A stretch of DNA of 64,000 bases, taken from positions 2,604,001-2,668,000 of the forward strand of contig JAXBDG010000009.1 in assembly GCA_036320915.1 (NCBI GenBank), written 5' to 3'. Shown here piece by piece: positions 11,819 to 23,500 of this stretch; position 1 is the stretch's first letter, and each line of letters begins with the position of its first letter. The notes below the pieces were generated by a model that saw only the letters and a list, made by a program, of their open reading frames with translations, had not been told where the DNA came from and searched no databases. Source of the stretch: Linnemannia elongata (taxonomy: Eukaryota; Mortierellomycota; Mortierellomycetes; Mortierellales; Mortierellaceae). A program made the translations under genes and the position numbers.

Positions 11819-13146
11819 GTCGTCTTTTATGAGAGGACCGGCTATCACTGAAAGCGATCGATTGGCTGTCGATCGTTTTGTTACAAATATTCATATTCGA
11901 CACTCGAGCAATACTATTTTCTTAACGAGCAACGACACCATAAGCACCAAAAAAACACATACAAAAAAAGTACTATCTTTCATTTACTCTTTTTCACGAA
12001 GCAACAAACACGCGACATACCCATAGAACATCGTTCTTTTCTAGTTCTCTTCCTTTGATCATTTAATACCATACAACACCACATCGTTAATAATAAAATC
12101 ACCATGCCTGATTTGTCGCCATCACTCTTCGGTGGCTACCAGACCACATCCTTATCATACTTGACCGTCATCCAAGTGTCTTGAAGAGCAATCTGATATG
12201 TCACGTGCACGAGACTCAAGAAAGAGTACAAAATGAAGTCGGTCCTGTGCGGGTGTGAAATCTTCCTTTTTTGCAACAGAAGACTTTTCAATCATGTCCA
12301 GAGTGCGTGCCTTAAATATGATACATCCATTCATGGGTCCCATCCATCGATCCACCCATCCATCGGTCTCAATGCTCGACCAACGTACCATTGGTATCGG
12401 CACATACTCAGGACCACTACAGCTACATCGACCAATAGCTATTTTTCAGAAACTTGCATCAACTGATCGGGATCTCATTTCTGAAAAGGGCGGAAAGTGA
12501 AGAGATGCATGGCGAACCTCTGATTCAACACCCAATCAACACACCAGGAAGTGGATCGTCTTGGTGATTTGTTTCGTCCTTTTTGGACAACCCAGGAACC
12601 AGAGTGGAGAGGTGACCGTGCACTGAGTGCTGTCTTATTAGGACTTGGAAGTTGTCGGGAGGGGCACACACAGGAGCACGGTTGTTTAGTGGTTGGATCG
12701 CTTGCTGTTACTGTTTGTTTATGGCCTTGATAGTTGTGCTATCATTGAATGATGGAGGGCTGCTGTCTGCAAGGAGACAGGGGATTTGCTTCGCCCTGTT
12801 CTGGACCCTGACGGGACTGCTTCATGGGTGGGACCTTAACCCTGACCCTAGCAGACAGACCCAGTACTCTAGTGGCGGGGCCATTGAGGAGGAGAGTCCG
12901 TTCACCAGGAACCATTACTGTTCACAGCAGTAACAGCAGCGATAGGAGAGGCGGGATCATGCATCTACGACCCATCAGAATATCTGGATCAGGGGAACCA
13001 ACGATCTTGTGTTTACGCCACCAATTTCATTTCACCAGTCCGTTTCATCACTTCCCTCCCTATCACCTCAGGCCCTATCAGCTCAGTCTCAAGAAACAAT
13101 TCTAACCTGGAACGTCACCCTATCTTCACTACCTTCAACCATTTAG
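11819..13146. promoter_or_regulatory. Region between the 10135 gene and eL20, including eL20 promoter and undetected first exon
   Basis: Immediately 3' of the upstream gene the sequence is A-rich with a TAATAAAATC near 12090, a plausible polyadenylation region. A CACGTG E-box core lies at 12202-12207. At 12836-12851 a telomere-like TTAACCCTGACCCTAG resembles the Tbf1-type elements known in some fungal ribosomal-protein promoters. The first coding exon of eL20 must lie in or before this stretch but could not be identified. Confidence 0.35.
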
Positions 13147-13794
13147 CTTCACGAGTACCAATTGGTCGGTCGCCACCTCCCCACCGAGAAGGATGCCACC
13201 CCCAAGCTTTTCCGCATGCGCCTCTTTGCCCCCAACGAGGTCATTGCCAAGTCCCGCTTCTGGTACTTCATGCGCAAGCTGAAGAAGGTCAAGAAGGTTA
13301 ACGGCGAGATCGTCGGTATCAACGAGGTATGCCTTTTTTTCTCCTCAGGAGAATTGCTGCTTTTTTACTTTGTTCTGTTTGTATTCTTGTCTTGATGAGG
13401 CATGTAATTAACGCGTTCCTTCCCTCCATGTTGATCCACTTCCTGCGAACAGATCCACGAGAAGAAGCCCCTTCAGATCAAGAACTTCGGTATCTGGATC
13501 CGTTACGATTCCCGCTCGGGCACCCACAACATGTACAAGGAGTACCGCGAGTTGTCCCGCAACGCCGCCGTCGAGGCCTGCTACTCTGACATGGCTTCCC
13601 GCCACCGCGCCCGCTCCCGCTCGATCCAGATCATCCGCGTCGCTGAGGTTGCCAACGCCGATGTCCGTCGCCCCTACATCAAGCAGATCTTGGTTCCCGG
13701 TATCAAGTTCCCCTTGCCCCACCGCGTCATCCGCTCCGCCGACAAGGCTCACCGTGCCCTCTTCATGGGCTCGCGCCCCTCGACCTTCTACTAA
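13147..13794 (+). CDS. RPL20: 60S ribosomal protein eL20 (L18a/Rpl20), first exon missing from model
   Basis: Two exons, 13147-13326 and 13453-13794, encode 173 residues. They match eL20 along their length: [16 protein letters not shown] at the start, then [57 protein letters not shown] and the conserved end SRPSTFY. This is a structural protein of the large ribosomal subunit. An in-frame TAG directly precedes 13147 as part of a TTTAG acceptor, so a short upstream exon carrying the ATG must exist, as family members start only a few residues earlier. I could not find a convincing ATG plus donor between 12100 and 13100. Codon use is strongly biased to C-ending codons, as expected of a highly expressed gene. 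AATAAATAAAA at about 13850 is the likely polyadenylation signal. Confidence 0.93.
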
Positions 13795-13849
13795 ACTATT
13801 TCGGATTATTGAAAAGGCACTTTCTGAGTGTTTATTTTCGATTATCAAA

Positions 13850-13860
13850 ATAAATAAAAT
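13850..13860 (+). terminator. Polyadenylation signal of eL20
   Basis: AATAAATAAAA lies about 55 bp after the eL20 stop codon and contains overlapping AATAAA hexamers in the sense orientation. Confidence 0.5.
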
Positions 13861-14218
13861 AGTGTAGTCTGAACATACCATTTACATACAATTCGTTAAC
13901 GATTGTTTCTTTTGATTGTGAAGCGGGCAGTGCCTGATGTTCGCTTTTTCTTTTGCCTTCATGTTCTGAGGAATGATTGGCCAGTAACATCCAGGTCAAA
14001 AATGGGAATGAAAAATTACAGGTACTGTTATCTTTCATGGCCCTTCCTATCATTTTTTTTTTTATTTTTCCTTCTCTGTTCTTTTTCATCATGGACACTA
14101 AAGCGACATATTTTCAACAATTGTTTGTGCATTTGATAATGCCAATGACATTTAATATGCATCAAAGAAAACAAAAACAAAACAGACAAGAACAGAAAAA
14201 AAAAAAGGGGAAAATATA

Positions 14219-17200
14219 CTATCGTGAAGGCCCAGGAAGAGACTGCCGCACCTTCAACAGTGACACAGAATGCGTCTCGGCCGAGTGAGGATGGTTTACT
14301 ACCGACGAACTAGAGCTCGACAACGACGAATAAAAGTACTGCGAGGACGATAACACCAACGTACGCTCACTATCCAGAGGAAACATATTGCTCGATTTGC
14401 CAGTCTGCCGTTCTGTGGGTCCTCCTGCTCCTACAGATGTTGGTGTGGAAGAGTCGGCGGAAGGGTTGAATCGCTGTCGTTGGGAGGCCGGAGTGCTGGT
14501 GGAGGTTGGGGACGAGGATGGGTAAGAGGATGAACCTCGGTTCAGGCCTGAGGCTCGGTCCCGGATTTCCTTGACAGAGACGGCCATCATTTCTTCCTGG
14601 GTCATCATCGCTCTCGAGGAGGGTTCTCCTGTTACTGGGACCACTGTTGATCCATTCTGAACAGGCGGAGAAGAAGGGGGCAGTTCGAGACCTAGAGATC
14701 TCCGGATCCAGGTACCATGTTCAGCGTCGTTCAGGGGCGCCTCTGCAACAATCGCATTCCACAAGCGGATCAGTTCGGACACCTTCAACAATGGAGCATA
14801 CACCCGGATCGTGAACCACTCCAATTGGTCCCGTTGACTGGCTGTCGTCAAGATCTGTCTCAGAGAATTCAAGAACGCGTCAGAGGGTATGCGCCTGCCT
14901 AGGACCCAGGTCACATTTGTGAACATGAGCCCATCCACCTCTAGGTGTTCCTTCAGTAGCTCCATCTGGTCAGCGTCCTGGAAGTTGGACCCAAAACAAA
15001 GCGCCGGCGTGATATCCCCCAATGACCTCAACAACTCCCGATGGCGTTCCCGGCGGTCTAAAGAGTACGAGTGCAAGACCAAAACATTGATGTTCCGCGT
15101 AACAGCCATCAGACTACAGTCCTCGTCGTTGATCCGCAACCTCAAAAAGGACCGCTCTTGCGGTGGGCGACTGCTTTGGGAAACGGAATGGCGCGCCACA
15201 AGGAACCGCCACAGGTGTGGAATCGAAGGCGTTTCACACATCAGCTCCAGTCCTTGAAGCCGTGGGTTGTAATCCAGCAGTCGTCCAAACGCATCCTGGT
15301 GATCCTCCCAGAGACGGAGATAGCAGTATGTCGTCAGGTTTTCGATGGCGCCACACATCTGAAGGATCGGGCAAGGAGGGCGACGTGTCTTGCGGGCGAG
15401 CTCGCTGATGTGCTGCCACTTCCTGTAAGAGTTGTAAAGCTTCATCTGTACGTCGTTGATCGCCGGGAAGGATGACGAGGATGGACGGTATCCTGCTTTT
15501 GATCGAGACTTTTTTAGTTGCCGTTGTTCTTGTTGCCGTTGTTCTTGTTGCTCCTGCTGAAGGATGAGATCGACGACCTTGGGATCCGAGTCCGACTGTT
15601 GTTCTTCCATCTCGCCACTGTCCTCATTGCCGTTCTCGTCAATGTCCATGTCCGAGGTTGACTTTGCCGGTAACCGTTTGAACGTAATCTCGACACTCTC
15701 CCAGGAAGACTCGCTCAGCTTCAAGAACAGCACCTGGCGAAACTGCTGCGTAGCATCCGCGACCACCGGTAAGACGGAGTCGATATTGTCGCACTCGATT
15801 TGCAGCTCGGTCAGGTTAGGCGAGTGCAGCAACAAGGATGAAATCTCCCGGGCGTATGCTGTTCGACTGCATCGACTGAGGACCAAAACATGGAGCGAGT
15901 TGGTGAAGGGTAGACGAAGTTGAATGTCTGTCCTGAGCTGGTAGTTGGCGTTGAACAGCTGCTGCTGATAGTCGTCAAAAGAGTACTCCTGAAGGTTATG
16001 GACGTTGAAGTTGCTGTCGCGGAGAGTCGAGAAATGTCCAGCAAAGTTTTCGAGCGTGAACGAGACCAAAAAGGGGCTATAGATGATACCCAAAAGTGGC
16101 GCAAAGCTCAATCCGTGTCGATGATGTTGTAGATGATGGTATTCGTGATGTCGGGAGGAGGATGTTGATGAAGAGGGGTCGTGTTGATTCTGCCGACGAG
16201 ACGCGTTGGTCCCTGTAGCAGCTGCTGAGGCTACTCCAGATCCTGACCGACCAGCAGTTGATGTTGTCGTCGTTGTCGCCGTTGTTGTCATTGGCCCTGC
16301 GCCGGCGTCAGGTCCTCCCTCTGGGCAACAGCAACAGTCCAGGGTCACATCGCTCAAGTTGCCTTCCCACACTACAGTTGCAAACTCGGCCAGGTCCTGA
16401 TTACTGAGATCATCCCACTCTAAATGGATCCGGAGTTTGACGACACACTTCTCTGACCGAAGGGCGCTATAGAACCGCTGCGCATGCTCCCTTTGTCTGA
16501 ACGAAACCTCAATAGCACGGTCTGTCTCGACACAGCAGTCGAAGCTGTTCGCCGTCGTTGTGTCGGTCGGATCGGGAAGACAAAGGCTCCGAAACGAGTC
16601 CCAGGTGTTAGCTGAGCAGTTGATGTGGGCGGGGCAGAGCCATTGTACAAGTCCAGTGAGGACACTTGACATTGTGCCGTTAGGAGCTGCATCGTCATCC
16701 ATATCCATGGTTGCTATCCCATTGCTGTTGCCGTTGTTGACGCTAGTATGGTGATATCCATTCTTCTGCCTCAGTGGTCCGAGGATCCTACCGTCAGTCG
16801 ACATGGTTGCCACGACGCGCTCCTTGTCCGAGTCGGCAATATCCGAAAGCTGCATCTGTGTCAACGAGTCGGCATCATAGTCGTCCCCCGCATTCTCAAG
16901 ACTGATTTCCTGCAGGACCTGCTCCGAGAAATGGTAACGAAGGAGGTAGAGGATCGCAATCTCGATCCTGTCAATGATCGACCCCGCAGGCGCGAGAGGA
17001 GGCGAAGGCGTAGAGGATGTAAGGTGCAAGGATGCGACTGCCGCTGCTGCTGCTGCTGTGCTATTCATACCACCTCCTCCCTCCTCCCAGAGATGATGAT
17101 GACGCAGGTTGTAATGGACGAACTGGTCCTCATACTGCTGTTGGATGTGAGGTGGTGAGCAAGAGACGTGGGCGGCGTGGAGGAGGGAGAGGAGGGAGAT

Positions 17201-17701
17201 CTTGTACTCTTCGCAAAATGACCGAGTGTCCTGAATGGCATATCCGTCGTCCTCACAGATATGTAACCGAGGCAAAGACGGCAGTGTTTTATCCTGTCCT
17301 TCTCCCTCTAGTTCATAGCCTCTATATACTTGATCGTCTTCGCCGTAATGACAGACAAAGTGCAGCCGGAAATCAAGACGGCCGCGGTCGATACGAATGT
17401 TGTTGTTGTAGAAATGGTTATGGTGATCGACATGGGTCGGAGGAGTGGTGGCCACAGTGGGGAGGATGACAAAGAGGGAAGGGAGATTGGTCCCGATTGC
17501 CCCTGGACCGGAGGGATTGGCGGAAGGTTTCCGTTGGAGAGATATACGTTTCTGGGTGACGAGCTGCATCTCCTGGAGGAGACCGGGTTGTCGGAGGAGA
17601 ACCTCTTTTCTGGCGAATTCTTCTTCTTCGGCAGTTGGAGGTGGGTATTGTTGGCGGTTAGGGTGATGATAACCATTGGATAAACCGTCGGACGCGAGCA
17701 T
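14219..17701 (-). CDS. Large leucine-rich-repeat-like protein
   Basis: A single exon encodes 1,160 residues, with ATG at 17701 and TAG at 14219. Repeated degenerate segments such as SLHVLVLSRCSRT, NLTELQIECDNI, NLTTYCYLRLWED and RLQGLELMCETPSIPHLWRF have the spacing of F-box/LRR-type solenoid repeats. I do not see a clear F-box. Long disordered inserts occur around residues 490-540 (Thr/Ser/His-rich), 700-770 (acidic and Gln-rich) and 1060-1130 (Ser/Pro/Thr-rich). The architecture resembles a family I associate with Mortierella genomes. A role as a substrate adaptor is only a possibility. The second such gene in this window (61854-63962) differs clearly in sequence. No introns are needed. Confidence 0.7.
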   Translation of the reverse strand: MLASDGLSNGYHHPNRQQYPPPTAEEEEFARKEVLLRQPGLLQEMQLVTQKRISLQRKPSANPSGPGAIGTNLPSLFVILPTVATTPPTHVDHHNHFYNNNIRIDRGRLDFRLHFVCHYGEDDQVYRGYELEGEGQDKTLPSLPRLHICEDDGYAIQDTRSFCEEYKISLLSLLHAAHVSCSPPHIQQQYEDQFVHYNLRHHHLWEEGGGGMNSTAAAAAAVASLHLTSSTPSPPLAPAGSIIDRIEIAILYLLRYHFSEQVLQEISLENAGDDYDADSLTQMQLSDIADSDKERVVATMSTDGRILGPLRQKNGYHHTSVNNGNSNGIATMDMDDDAAPNGTMSSVLTGLVQWLCPAHINCSANTWDSFRSLCLPDPTDTTTANSFDCCVETDRAIEVSFRQREHAQRFYSALRSEKCVVKLRIHLEWDDLSNQDLAEFATVVWEGNLSDVTLDCCCCPEGGPDAGAGPMTTTATTTTTSTAGRSGSGVASAAATGTNASRRQNQHDPSSSTSSSRHHEYHHLQHHRHGLSFAPLLGIIYSPFLVSFTLENFAGHFSTLRDSNFNVHNLQEYSFDDYQQQLFNANYQLRTDIQLRLPFTNSLHVLVLSRCSRTAYAREISSLLLHSPNLTELQIECDNIDSVLPVVADATQQFRQVLFLKLSESSWESVEITFKRLPAKSTSDMDIDENGNEDSGEMEEQQSDSDPKVVDLILQQEQQEQRQQEQRQLKKSRSKAGYRPSSSSFPAINDVQMKLYNSYRKWQHISELARKTRRPPCPILQMCGAIENLTTYCYLRLWEDHQDAFGRLLDYNPRLQGLELMCETPSIPHLWRFLVARHSVSQSSRPPQERSFLRLRINDEDCSLMAVTRNINVLVLHSYSLDRRERHRELLRSLGDITPALCFGSNFQDADQMELLKEHLEVDGLMFTNVTWVLGRRIPSDAFLNSLRQILTTASQRDQLEWFTIRVYAPLLKVSELIRLWNAIVAEAPLNDAEHGTWIRRSLGLELPPSSPPVQNGSTVVPVTGEPSSRAMMTQEEMMAVSVKEIRDRASGLNRGSSSYPSSSPTSTSTPASQRQRFNPSADSSTPTSVGAGGPTERQTGKSSNMFPLDSERTLVLSSSQYFYSSLSSSSSSVVNHPHSAETHSVSLLKVRQSLPGPSR

Positions 17702-18590
17702 CTTAGCGTTTATGTTGTGGAGAGGGTAATTGGGATGGAGGGATGGAGAGGGATAAGTCTGTTTGAGGTGCGAAAGGGAGGGTGAGTTGAAGGAGTGAGA
17801 GTTAATGAAAGTGAGAAGGTAGAGGAGAGAAGTTCAAAGGAGAAGAGAGAGGGAGGAGAGAAGGAGAGAGAAAGAGAGAGGTTTTTTGAGAGAAGAGAAG
17901 AAGGTAAAGAGAAGAGAAGGGAAGAAGAAGGAAAGTAAAGAAGGGCGGGAGAACAGAAAAAGAAAAAGAAAAAAAAAAAAGGTTTTAGTGTCCAAATTTC
18001 AAAAGGGAGGGAAAATAGCTTGCACCCATCCATGTAAATAACACTCCATTTAACATAGACCATTGAATGGGATCGATGTTTATTCTTCGAATTGTACCGA
18101 TGCTAGCGTCGATTGCAAGGTAACATCGGCATGACAACAACAACGACAACAGCAACAACAATAACCACATCAACAATGAACAGCAGAGCAGGTTATTAGA
18201 ATTGAATGAAGAGCCACTTGGACCTGCTTTTTGTTCATACGTACACACTCACGGGCAAGTCGAGAAAGAAGAGTAGGTCAAAAGAAACAGGAAGGAACGT
18301 GAGAGTAAACAAACCAAGAAGGAAATAAAGAAAGGGACTGAGCCAAGAAATGGTTTTCTGTTGGAAAAGGGGGAACAGAAACAAAGAGAGAAGAGAAAAC
18401 AAGGGGAGCGAGAAGGGGGATGGAGAGAGTCGTTGTTGCTCGTTTGTTTGTGTATGTAGGATGCGGGTATGTGTGAAAACATGTTTTATCGAGAAACAAG
18501 AAAAAAAAAAAAAGGATATGAACAGAAACAACAAACATGATGTGCATTAGACAGCTCACAAAGTAGGGAGCAAAGTAAACAACCAAAAAC

Positions 18591-18632
18591 ACAACAACAA
18601 CAGCAACAGCAACAACAACAACAACAACAACA
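18591..18632 (+). repeat. (CAA)n/(CAG) trinucleotide tract
   Basis: About 42 bases of CAA repeats with two CAG interruptions. The antisense reading is a valine run and is not a gene. Confidence 0.85.
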
Positions 18633-19761
18633 CCCTTGCATGCCATTCACACACCGTGAAAAGAATAGAAACGAGAACATGAGCAGCAAAGAAGACGAAG
18701 GGAGGGAACAGACCAAAAGTGCTCTCATATCCTTCCATTCTTTCTTGGTTCACATCTCTCAATGGCTGACCGCGCTCTTACTACACTTTTTAGTTTATTG
18801 GTTTCTACTTTCAACCTACTCATACTCACTCGCTCACTTCTTCACTCACTCATTCGCGTCCTCTGTCTCTCTTATGTTGTTACCCGATGGTGCTAATCAA
18901 AGACAGTTCACACGCGTTGGAATGAAGGGTGCTTGACCAAGCACGAGTTAAAAATATGCACACACCGCTTGACCTTATTTGCCACTGTTTATTGTCTTGC
19001 GCCCAGTTTGCAGGACATGGCTACTCTTGGCAATTGACCCCTTCGCTCTTCTCTTCTCTCCCTTGTTACCCACCCATCCATCATGCAAAACACAAAACAC
19101 AAAGAGGCTACAAGGGCCATGCGAGGACGGCATACAAGATTCAGGAGTACCTGTCTGTTAACAGCGAAATGGTTAGTGAAGAAGAAGCGCGTTTGTTATG
19201 GGACACAGACGGTTACCATAGACCGAAAATAAACCATGCTAAAAACAAAAGGCAACAAAACACAAAACACAAACGCAACAGAACCACAAAGACAGCTAGA
19301 CGTGATGGATTTGTATGAACCCCACGCTTTTTTGCGACAACAAACAGCAAAGAGAACAACAACAATGCGACCATGCGCAACTCATATCCCTCCATACGTG
19401 CGTGTTTGTTTGTGCGCGAATCTGCACCATGGTGTAAGGACAGGAAGAAGAGAATAAAAAAAGGGATGAAGGAGAGAAAGGAAAACAGTGGCGATCTCGA
19501 CCTTCCTTTCTCACCATCTTCCTATTTGTACTTTGTTTGTGATTGAAGGGTATGCAAGAACAACTTGTACCCATGTCTCATGCCATCGTGTGTGTGTGAA
19601 AAAAAAAAGAGATGGTCCATTGCATCCTCGCACATTTTCCTGCTGCCTCGAGCTACTCTTCAATTCTATCCCCATTAGTTACATCCTAGGAAGGTGATAA
19701 AGTGAGGAATAGAACAGTTTACGAAAATAGTAGCAAGATCTAAACACACACAGCACCCTTT

Positions 19762-19797
19762 TCACTCCCTCACTCCCTCACTCCCTCACTCCCATAC
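19762..19797 (+). repeat. 8-bp tandem repeat (CACTCCCT)
   Basis: CACTCCCT is repeated four times, with a degenerate last copy (CCATACTCCC), just before the T24 run at 19819-19842. Confidence 0.8.
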
Positions 19798-20063
19798 TCC
19801 CTTTTCGTTCGCGCTCCCTTTTTTTTTTTTTTTTTTTTTTTTGAGCGGGTGCGTGAACGAGTGGAGAAAGGGGATGGAGGTGAGGTTAGCAGAGTAGAAG
19901 GAAATGCAGTAGTCGCCAATTGCTCTCCTGCTCATTGCTTTCATCTCTCCCTTTGTCCCTTTGTTGACGTTGCTCTGTCGCCTGTCTCCCAAATAGAGAT
20001 CGTCAATTCCGAGGAGAAATCGAAAAACAATGGAGCGGGCTAGGATGGACAGGGAAATAAAGG

Positions 20064-20090
20064 GGGTCTGTCAGAAAGCCTGACAGACCC
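20064..20090. other. Perfect 11-bp hairpin followed by A-rich tail
   Basis: GGGTCTGTCAG (20064-20074) and its exact reverse complement (20080-20090) flank a five-base loop, and AG plus an A10 run follows. It lies about 440 bp beyond the stop codon of the DDHD gene. It could be a structured 3'-UTR element, a small RNA precursor or a remnant of a foldback element; sequence alone does not decide. Confidence 0.45.
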
Positions 20091-20528
20091 AGAAAAAAAA
20101 AATCATGCAGGTGGATGAAGAAGGACCAAGGAGTGTCAGAGGGACAGAGGGAGAAAGATACATGTACAAACGCATACTTGGAAAGACACACATGGACAAC
20201 GTGTGGTTTGGTGTTCAATTCGAGGATACCGAACAACAGCTACAACAACAGTTGCCCGTATGAAGCGCAAATGGAAAAGGGGGAGAAGGAAGTTCAATTG
20301 AACACTGCAACTGAAAGAGTAAAGTTCTTACCAGCAATGACAATGGTCATAACAAACAGCCAACAAATAAACCTTGCCCATGGGTGAAGTTTTTATTGTT
20401 TGTTTATGTCACTCGCTTGTTTGTTTGCCACTTGTACATGTACTTGTAGTTGCTGTTATCGTTGGTCTGTTTATTACAAATCTATCCGTCGTCGGTTCTA
20501 CTCCCTCACTGGGCCTGTCCAAAATCGA

Positions 20529-23500
20529 TTATCTCCCTCGTTTGTCATCAAGCCGAGAGGACCGGTGGTGCAATCGTGGAGGCCGTGTCAGGTTCGGCAC
20601 AAAGATGTCCTCCTCCGACACCGATGGCCGCGAACCTTCCTCCTGCTGCTGTTGCTGCTGTTGGTTGTGTTGGTGTTGTTGGTGTTGGGGATGCGTGTGA
20701 CTAAGACCTTGGCCAGCGCCACTGCTCTTCCTCTTATCCTGTTCCCGCTGTTGCTGATGCTGGATTGCTGATGAGTCGCCTGGTGGGTAAATCGATGACG
20801 GTGCCTTATACCCCGCACCTGCTCCTTTCCCTCTACCACTGCCGCCGCCAGCACTACTCAAGCTGCTGGTACTCTTGGAAAAGGGCGAGTTCTGGAACAA
20901 GGTGTTGTTACTGAACCCAACGTTCGCCGCGCTGCTCACATCCAGATCCGAGTACCGGTATCCATACAACTCTTCCTCAACGGCATACCATCCACCGCTA
21001 CCATACCCACTACCACCATCCCGACTGCCACTCTTGTAGTACCCACTTCCACCATCTCCGCCTCCGCGTGAATTCGCGCTACCACCGAGACTAGAATCCT
21101 CACCGTCACTCTGGTCCAATGCAGAAAACGGATTGAACGACGAAAATGAGAACGACTTTCGATGTTGTTGCTGTTGCTGTTGGTCAGCGTGATAGGATGC
21201 GGCGTTGGCTTTGGCTTTGGCTTTTGCGGCCTCTTTGGCATTCTTGGGGGCCGAGACGGGTCGTGGCATTTCTGGATTCAGGTTCAGAACCTCGCCTTCT
21301 AAACTGCCCTCCTGCTGAAGAATGTTTTTCAGTATGTGGTACGCGATATCCCTATTAGGTTCAACGAAAGATGACTGTCAGACCTTTCTCATATACACCT
21401 TCGACACGCGTAGTTCAGAGCACATGAAAACGAAGTCTTACCGGTTGCCCCAGTAGCGGAAATGACTGCGCATGCCAAGGAGGTACTCGTTGGTGTACTG
21501 GTCCACACGCGTCTCTTGAAGGACATGGTCAATCCGATAAGGGACCTTGGTCTCCCGTCCACCAACATGGAGTGGACCACGTCCACTGCCAATATCATCT
21601 ACCTTAACAGGTTCGCCCTCATCTGGTTTCTTCTCCTTCCTGTCGTTGCTGTCCTTGTCCTTGTCCTTATCCTTGTGGTCGGATCCGTCAGTGTCATCTG
21701 CAATGGTCGCCTTCTTGCTCTTAATGCCACCATCTAGCTTTGAAGCTTCAGCAATCTCGTGTGCAGCATGGATATCGTCCAGACCCTTATTCTCGGCTTC
21801 CTTTGCTCCTGCGTTCGCAGTCGTAATGGCGTCCAGGCTCGGGAAATGTTTGTGGTTGGCGTGTGTGTCCAAAATAGGCGACGATGGGACGGAGCGCACC
21901 ATCTCCTCCTGCACAACCCTCGATTTCGCACCCTCCCCTTGCTCTCTCTCCGTAGTTGAAGGTCCCTTCTCCATGCCCAGGTAGTATTCCATGTGCAGTG
22001 GAGGTGGTACTTCTTCAAGTCCGGATCCTGATGCTTGTGCTTGAGTCGTTGATGGCGGTTGTTCATCCGCCTCTTCTTGAGTTGGTAAAGCTATGCGGAA
22101 GGATTCTGTCGCCCCCTTCTCTTCGACCGTTTCATTCTCGACTCGGCTACTGATCCTCCGTGGCCCGAGGCTCGGTCTCCTTGCAGTACCCGTGACAACA
22201 CTTGGCGACCCTGTCGTAGTATTGATTCCGCCATCAATCAACGTTGACAATCCTACAGCACCAGAGGTTGGATTGGCAGTCGATGATGAAGGTCCACGAT
22301 CCCGCTGGTCTAAATAAGTTGCCGCCGTCGCCGCCGCAATGGCTTCTGTCGCTGATGCATCTGCATCCGTCCTTTCTGAGAGTAGGCTTGTTTTCTTCTG
22401 GCTCTTTCCAGGCGCCGTATCCTCGCCAGGGGTTTCGTTACCACTGTCATTCGCAGATGATCCTGCATCCGTTGTGATCCCCTGCCCTATGCCTCCTCCA
22501 GCTGGCGTGCTTGCCTCACTCCCACTCTCCACTCCACCTCCACCACCTCCGCCCCCAACAAGCCACCGCCCCGCCTTGAGCGACTGTGTCATCTGCGAAA
22601 GCGTCGACTGTACCGCCGTTGGGATGGAAGGGATTGGCAAATTCGGCACCTTATTCTCCAGAAACGAGGATATCGTACCCGGGATCATCCCTGGCAACGA
22701 AGCCAACGACGGCAACGAGATTGGAAACCGCTGAGAGTTGCCTGTAGATGTGAGTGTCACGGCCGGGATGGCTGCAAAGATGGGGTCGATGAGGGGCTCA
22801 ATTCTGTAGGCAAGTGGGTCGAAGGGGTGGAAGAGGTTGTGGTGGATGATGTCCTCTGGTGGGTGGAATGTTTCCCAATCCAAGTTCCGCATCACCATCA
22901 CAGCGCCTAGTATGCGTTGTCCACCGGAAAGGGAGTTGAGAATTAATTATCTGCATGCTCTTGATACGAACGCATGGTAGACGAAGAGCTTACCGACGGG
23001 AGAGCCGACGGTGAAGAGAAAGTCTGGTCTGAACTTGAGTTTGGGAACAACAGATCGGTACTTTGGTTGATCCTGCTTCCTGATCCGTTTCCTTGTAGGG
23101 CTCTCGGCACTCTTTGTTTCAGTGGTTACCGGCTCCACCTGTTTGGTATCCTTACTCGCCTTGTCCGCACTGGTTGTCGCGTCCTTTGCTGTCGCTGCTT
23201 CAGCTGTGGTCACAGCAGCTGCGTCATTGGGATCCTCAGGGTCATCATCATCCATGCATGTCAAGATATCAAACATGGCGACTCCTCCAAGCGACAACGC
23301 ATAAACTGCGACCTTGCCATTGAAATCTGGATGCTTGGCAATAAATGTTAAGTACGCCTCATTCAACTCTTCCACAATCATCCGCACAATCTCTGCGCCG
23401 TAGTAGTTATTAAAATCTAGTGAAAAGCAGTGTACGTGCGCAAGTTAGTTTCCACAAGAGGTTTTGAGCTGCACAGAGAGCCCAAGGGAGTTCATACAGA

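Larger units (their letters stand above)
17702..20528. other. 2.8 kb intergenic stretch without recognisable genes
   Basis: It contains the T/C-rich leader (sense minus) of the LRR-like gene, a (CAA)n-type tract at 18591-18632, an 8-bp tandem repeat at 19762-19797, a T24 run at 19819-19842 and a perfect hairpin at 20064-20090. Open frames here are homopolymer translations or short, with no domain seen. Confidence 0.5.

Noticed and set aside
12652..12933. Short plus-strand frame before eL20
   Set aside because: No domain and no splice donor linking it in phase to the HEYQ exon.
18278..18762. Minus-strand frames with Val, Cys or Leu runs
   Set aside because: They are translations of the CAA repeat at 18591-18632, with no domain or start context.
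20064..20100. Intrinsic transcription terminator (hairpin plus homopolymer)
   Set aside because: The homopolymer after the stem is A, not T, on the plus strand, and RNA polymerase II genes do not use this signal; kept only as a structural oddity.
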